A model generated the notes under the pieces. The model was not told the origin of the DNA. It ran no database searches and worked only from the letters and a program-made list of their open reading frames with translations. Of a DNA stretch of 64,000 bases, positions 62,532 to 64,000 are shown piece after piece (positions within the stretch are counted from its first letter, which is position 1; each line of letters starts with the position of its first letter). The stretch spans positions 1 through 64,000 of the forward strand of contig CAJPNZ010000003.1 in assembly GCA_905372155.1 (NCBI GenBank). The letters are read 5' to 3'. This stretch comes from Propionibacteriaceae bacterium. GTDB lineage: Bacteria; Actinomycetota; Actinomycetes; Propionibacteriales; Propionibacteriaceae. Made by a program: the position numbers and the translations under genes.

Positions 62532-64000
62532 TTATCCCCGCTCTCCCCGGTGGCCGCGATCCCGGCGATCGCCACGCCGCCAGGGGCCACGACCGCGACC
62601 GCCGCCGGGGCGGCGTCGCTGCTGGGGCCTGGGCGCGATCAATGCCTGGTAGTCGGTCTCCGTCACGGGAGCCCCCAGGCAGGGACGGGCACCCGTGAGT
62701 GAGGCGAGTTCGTCGCTACCCGGGGTCACCTCGACCGGTTCGGTCCTGACCCCGGCCTGACCCACGATCCGGCGCATCTGTTTGCGCTGGTGCGGCAGGA
62801 CGATGCTGACCACGGCCCCCTCCTCGCCGGCGCGGGCGGTGCGTCCGGCGCGGTGGAGGTAGTCCTTGTTGGTCTTGGGAGGATCCACCTGGAGCACCAG
62901 GGAGATGTCGTCGACGTGGATGCCACGGGCGGCGACGTCGGTGGCGACCAGCACGGGCACCTCGCCGCGCTTGAAGGCCGCGAGGATGCGGGCTCGGGCG
63001 CCCTGGGTGAGACCGCCGTGCAGCGCCCCGGCCATCACCCCGGCCTCACGCAGCTGCCTCGCGATGCGGTCGGCTCCCATCTGGGTGCGGGCGAAGACCA
63101 CGGTCCTGCCCTCCCGGTTCGCGATCTCGGCCGTGACCTGGTTCTTGTGGTGCGGGACCACGTGCAGCACGTGATGGGTCATGGTGGTCACCGACGCCTT
63201 GCCGGAGTCCACCTCGTGGGCGACCGGATCGGCGAGATGGTTCCTGACCAGTGCGTCCACCGCACCGTCGAGGGTGGCGGAGAACAGGAGCCGCTGCCCG
63301 TCCGCGGGCACGGCCTCGAGGATGGTGGTGACGGCGGGCAGGAACCCGAGGTCGCTCATGTGGTCGGCCTCGTCGAGAACCACCACCTCCACCCGGCTGA
63401 GGTCGGCCGCCCCCTGTTCGAGGAGATCGATCAGCCTGCCGGGCGTGGCCACCACCACGTCCACGCCACGCTCGAAGGCCTTGAGCTGGGGGCCATAGGC
63501 CATACCGCCCGCCACCAGGTAGAGGTGAAGTCCCATCACTGTGGCCAGCGGGGAGAGGTTGTCGGCGATCTGCAGGGCCAGCTCGCGGGTGGGGGTCAGT
63601 ATCACGGCGCGCGGGGTGCCGGTGGGGTCACCGGCTGCGAGGCGGGTCAGCAGTGGCAGCCCGAATGCCAGGGTCTTGCCGGAGCCGGTGCGGCCACGGC
63701 CGAGCACGTCACGGCCAGCGATGGCGTCGGCGATGGTGGCGCGCTGGATCGGGAAGGGCTCCGTGATGCCCTGCTGCTTCAGCGCCGCCACCATGGGGGC
63801 GGCCACACCGAGTTCGGCAAAACCGGAGGTCGTGTCGTCCTCGGTGACCGCCACCTCGACGGTGGCGGCCTCCCAGCTCATCTGGTCCTGTTCGACGGGA
63901 TCGAAGTCACGCGATTCGCGGAAATGGTCGCGTGCTTCCCCGGATCGGCGATCATGACGGCCGCGACGCTCATGGTCGCGGCGACCGTGTGAATGTTCCT
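62532..64000 (-). CDS. DEAD-box RNA helicase with Arg-rich tails (5' end outside window)
   Basis: The helicase core is complete: Q-motif FAELGVAAPMVAALKQQGITEPFPIQ, Walker A GRTGSGKTLAFG, PTRELA, VVLDEADHMSDLGF, SAT and HRAGRTARAG. The C-terminus is an Arg/Gly/Asp-rich tail (GGRGRGPWRRGDRRDRGH). The frame remains open upstream of the ATG at 63881 right to the window edge, and reads as a His/Arg/Asp-rich segment (GRRDHERRGRHDRRSG) that resembles a genuine N-terminal extension, so I treat the start as lying outside. Likely roles are RNA remodelling in ribosome assembly or decay. Confidence 0.88.
   Translation of the reverse strand, partial: EHSHGRRDHERRGRHDRRSGEARDHFRESRDFDPVEQDQMSWEAATVEVAVTEDDTTSGFAELGVAAPMVAALKQQGITEPFPIQRATIADAIAGRDVLGRGRTGSGKTLAFGLPLLTRLAAGDPTGTPRAVILTPTRELALQIADNLSPLATVMGLHLYLVAGGMAYGPQLKAFERGVDVVVATPGRLIDLLEQGAADLSRVEVVVLDEADHMSDLGFLPAVTTILEAVPADGQRLLFSATLDGAVDALVRNHLADPVAHEVDSGKASVTTMTHHVLHVVPHHKNQVTAEIANREGRTVVFARTQMGADRIARQLREAGVMAGALHGGLTQGARARILAAFKRGEVPVLVATDVAARGIHVDDISLVLQVDPPKTNKDYLHRAGRTARAGEEGAVVSIVLPHQRKQMRRIVGQAGVRTEPVEVTPGSDELASLTGARPCLGAPVTETDYQALIAPRPQQRRRPGGGRGRGPWRRGDRRDRGHRGERG

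Overview
The window is high-GC DNA from a Gram-positive actinobacterium, most likely a member of the Propionibacteriaceae (Arachnia/Tessaracoccus-like). This is inferred from the GuaB3-GuaB pair, the groES-groEL operon under a CIRCE operator, the DUF6350 membrane protein, a lactococcin-972-type bacteriocin and the overall codon bias. No taxonomic search was possible. Most of the sequence is ordinary chromosome; accessory material is concentrated at 45-53 kb. No tRNA, rRNA or CRISPR array was recognised.

Layout. 0-8 kb: end of a DUF6350 membrane protein, an anchored protein with a duplicated extracellular domain, an M23 peptidase, the PcrA/UvrD helicase, a phospholipase-D/cardiolipin-synthase-like enzyme and a YeaQ-type small membrane protein. 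8-12 kb: a PspC-linked envelope-stress block (NarL/LuxR response regulator plus PspC-histidine kinase, diverging from two more PspC proteins and a small membrane protein). 11.8-15.8 kb: an AraC regulator diverging from an ECF transporter (S, T, fused A-A') whose promoter region holds a strong IdeR/DtxR-like iron box. 16-20 kb: VapBC, GuaA, CysK and an array of alternating inverted repeats. 20-23 kb: TetR-controlled DrrAB exporter and ThpR. 23-29 kb: a complete Fec-type siderophore uptake operon ending in an LLM flavin monooxygenase, diverging from a TetR-like regulator. 29-37 kb: chorismate mutase, GuaB3, GuaB, a TRIC/YadS membrane protein, a cyclase/CMD/SDR/IlvE run and a Dyp peroxidase. 37-43 kb: a glycan-related cluster (GH4, phosphodiesterase-like enzyme, GH125, Tat-exported beta-helix protein). 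43-45 kb: groEL and groES.

45-52.5 kb is the accessory region. It holds a lactococcin-972-type bacteriocin with its seven-TM partner and ABC ATPase, then an ISL3 fragment, a frameshifted IS256-family element with recognisable inverted ends, and a mosaic of three decayed gene fragments (a methyltransferase 3' end, pxpA and a TetR) next to the intact methyltransferase. 52.5-64 kb: an S4 protein, a five-component oligopeptide ABC transporter encoded in four genes, then tsaD-rimI-tsaB-(GNAT-tsaE) and a DEAD-box helicase running off the right edge.

How it works together. Two separate iron or siderophore import routes lie within 16 kb of each other, each with a divergent regulator. The tsa genes form a tightly overlapping operon for t6A tRNA modification. 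The two guaB homologues sit together with guaA about 12 kb away. The bacteriocin operon and the oligopeptide operon both carry a strong hairpin just after the gene for the abundant secreted or binding product, which suggests transcript-level control of stoichiometry.
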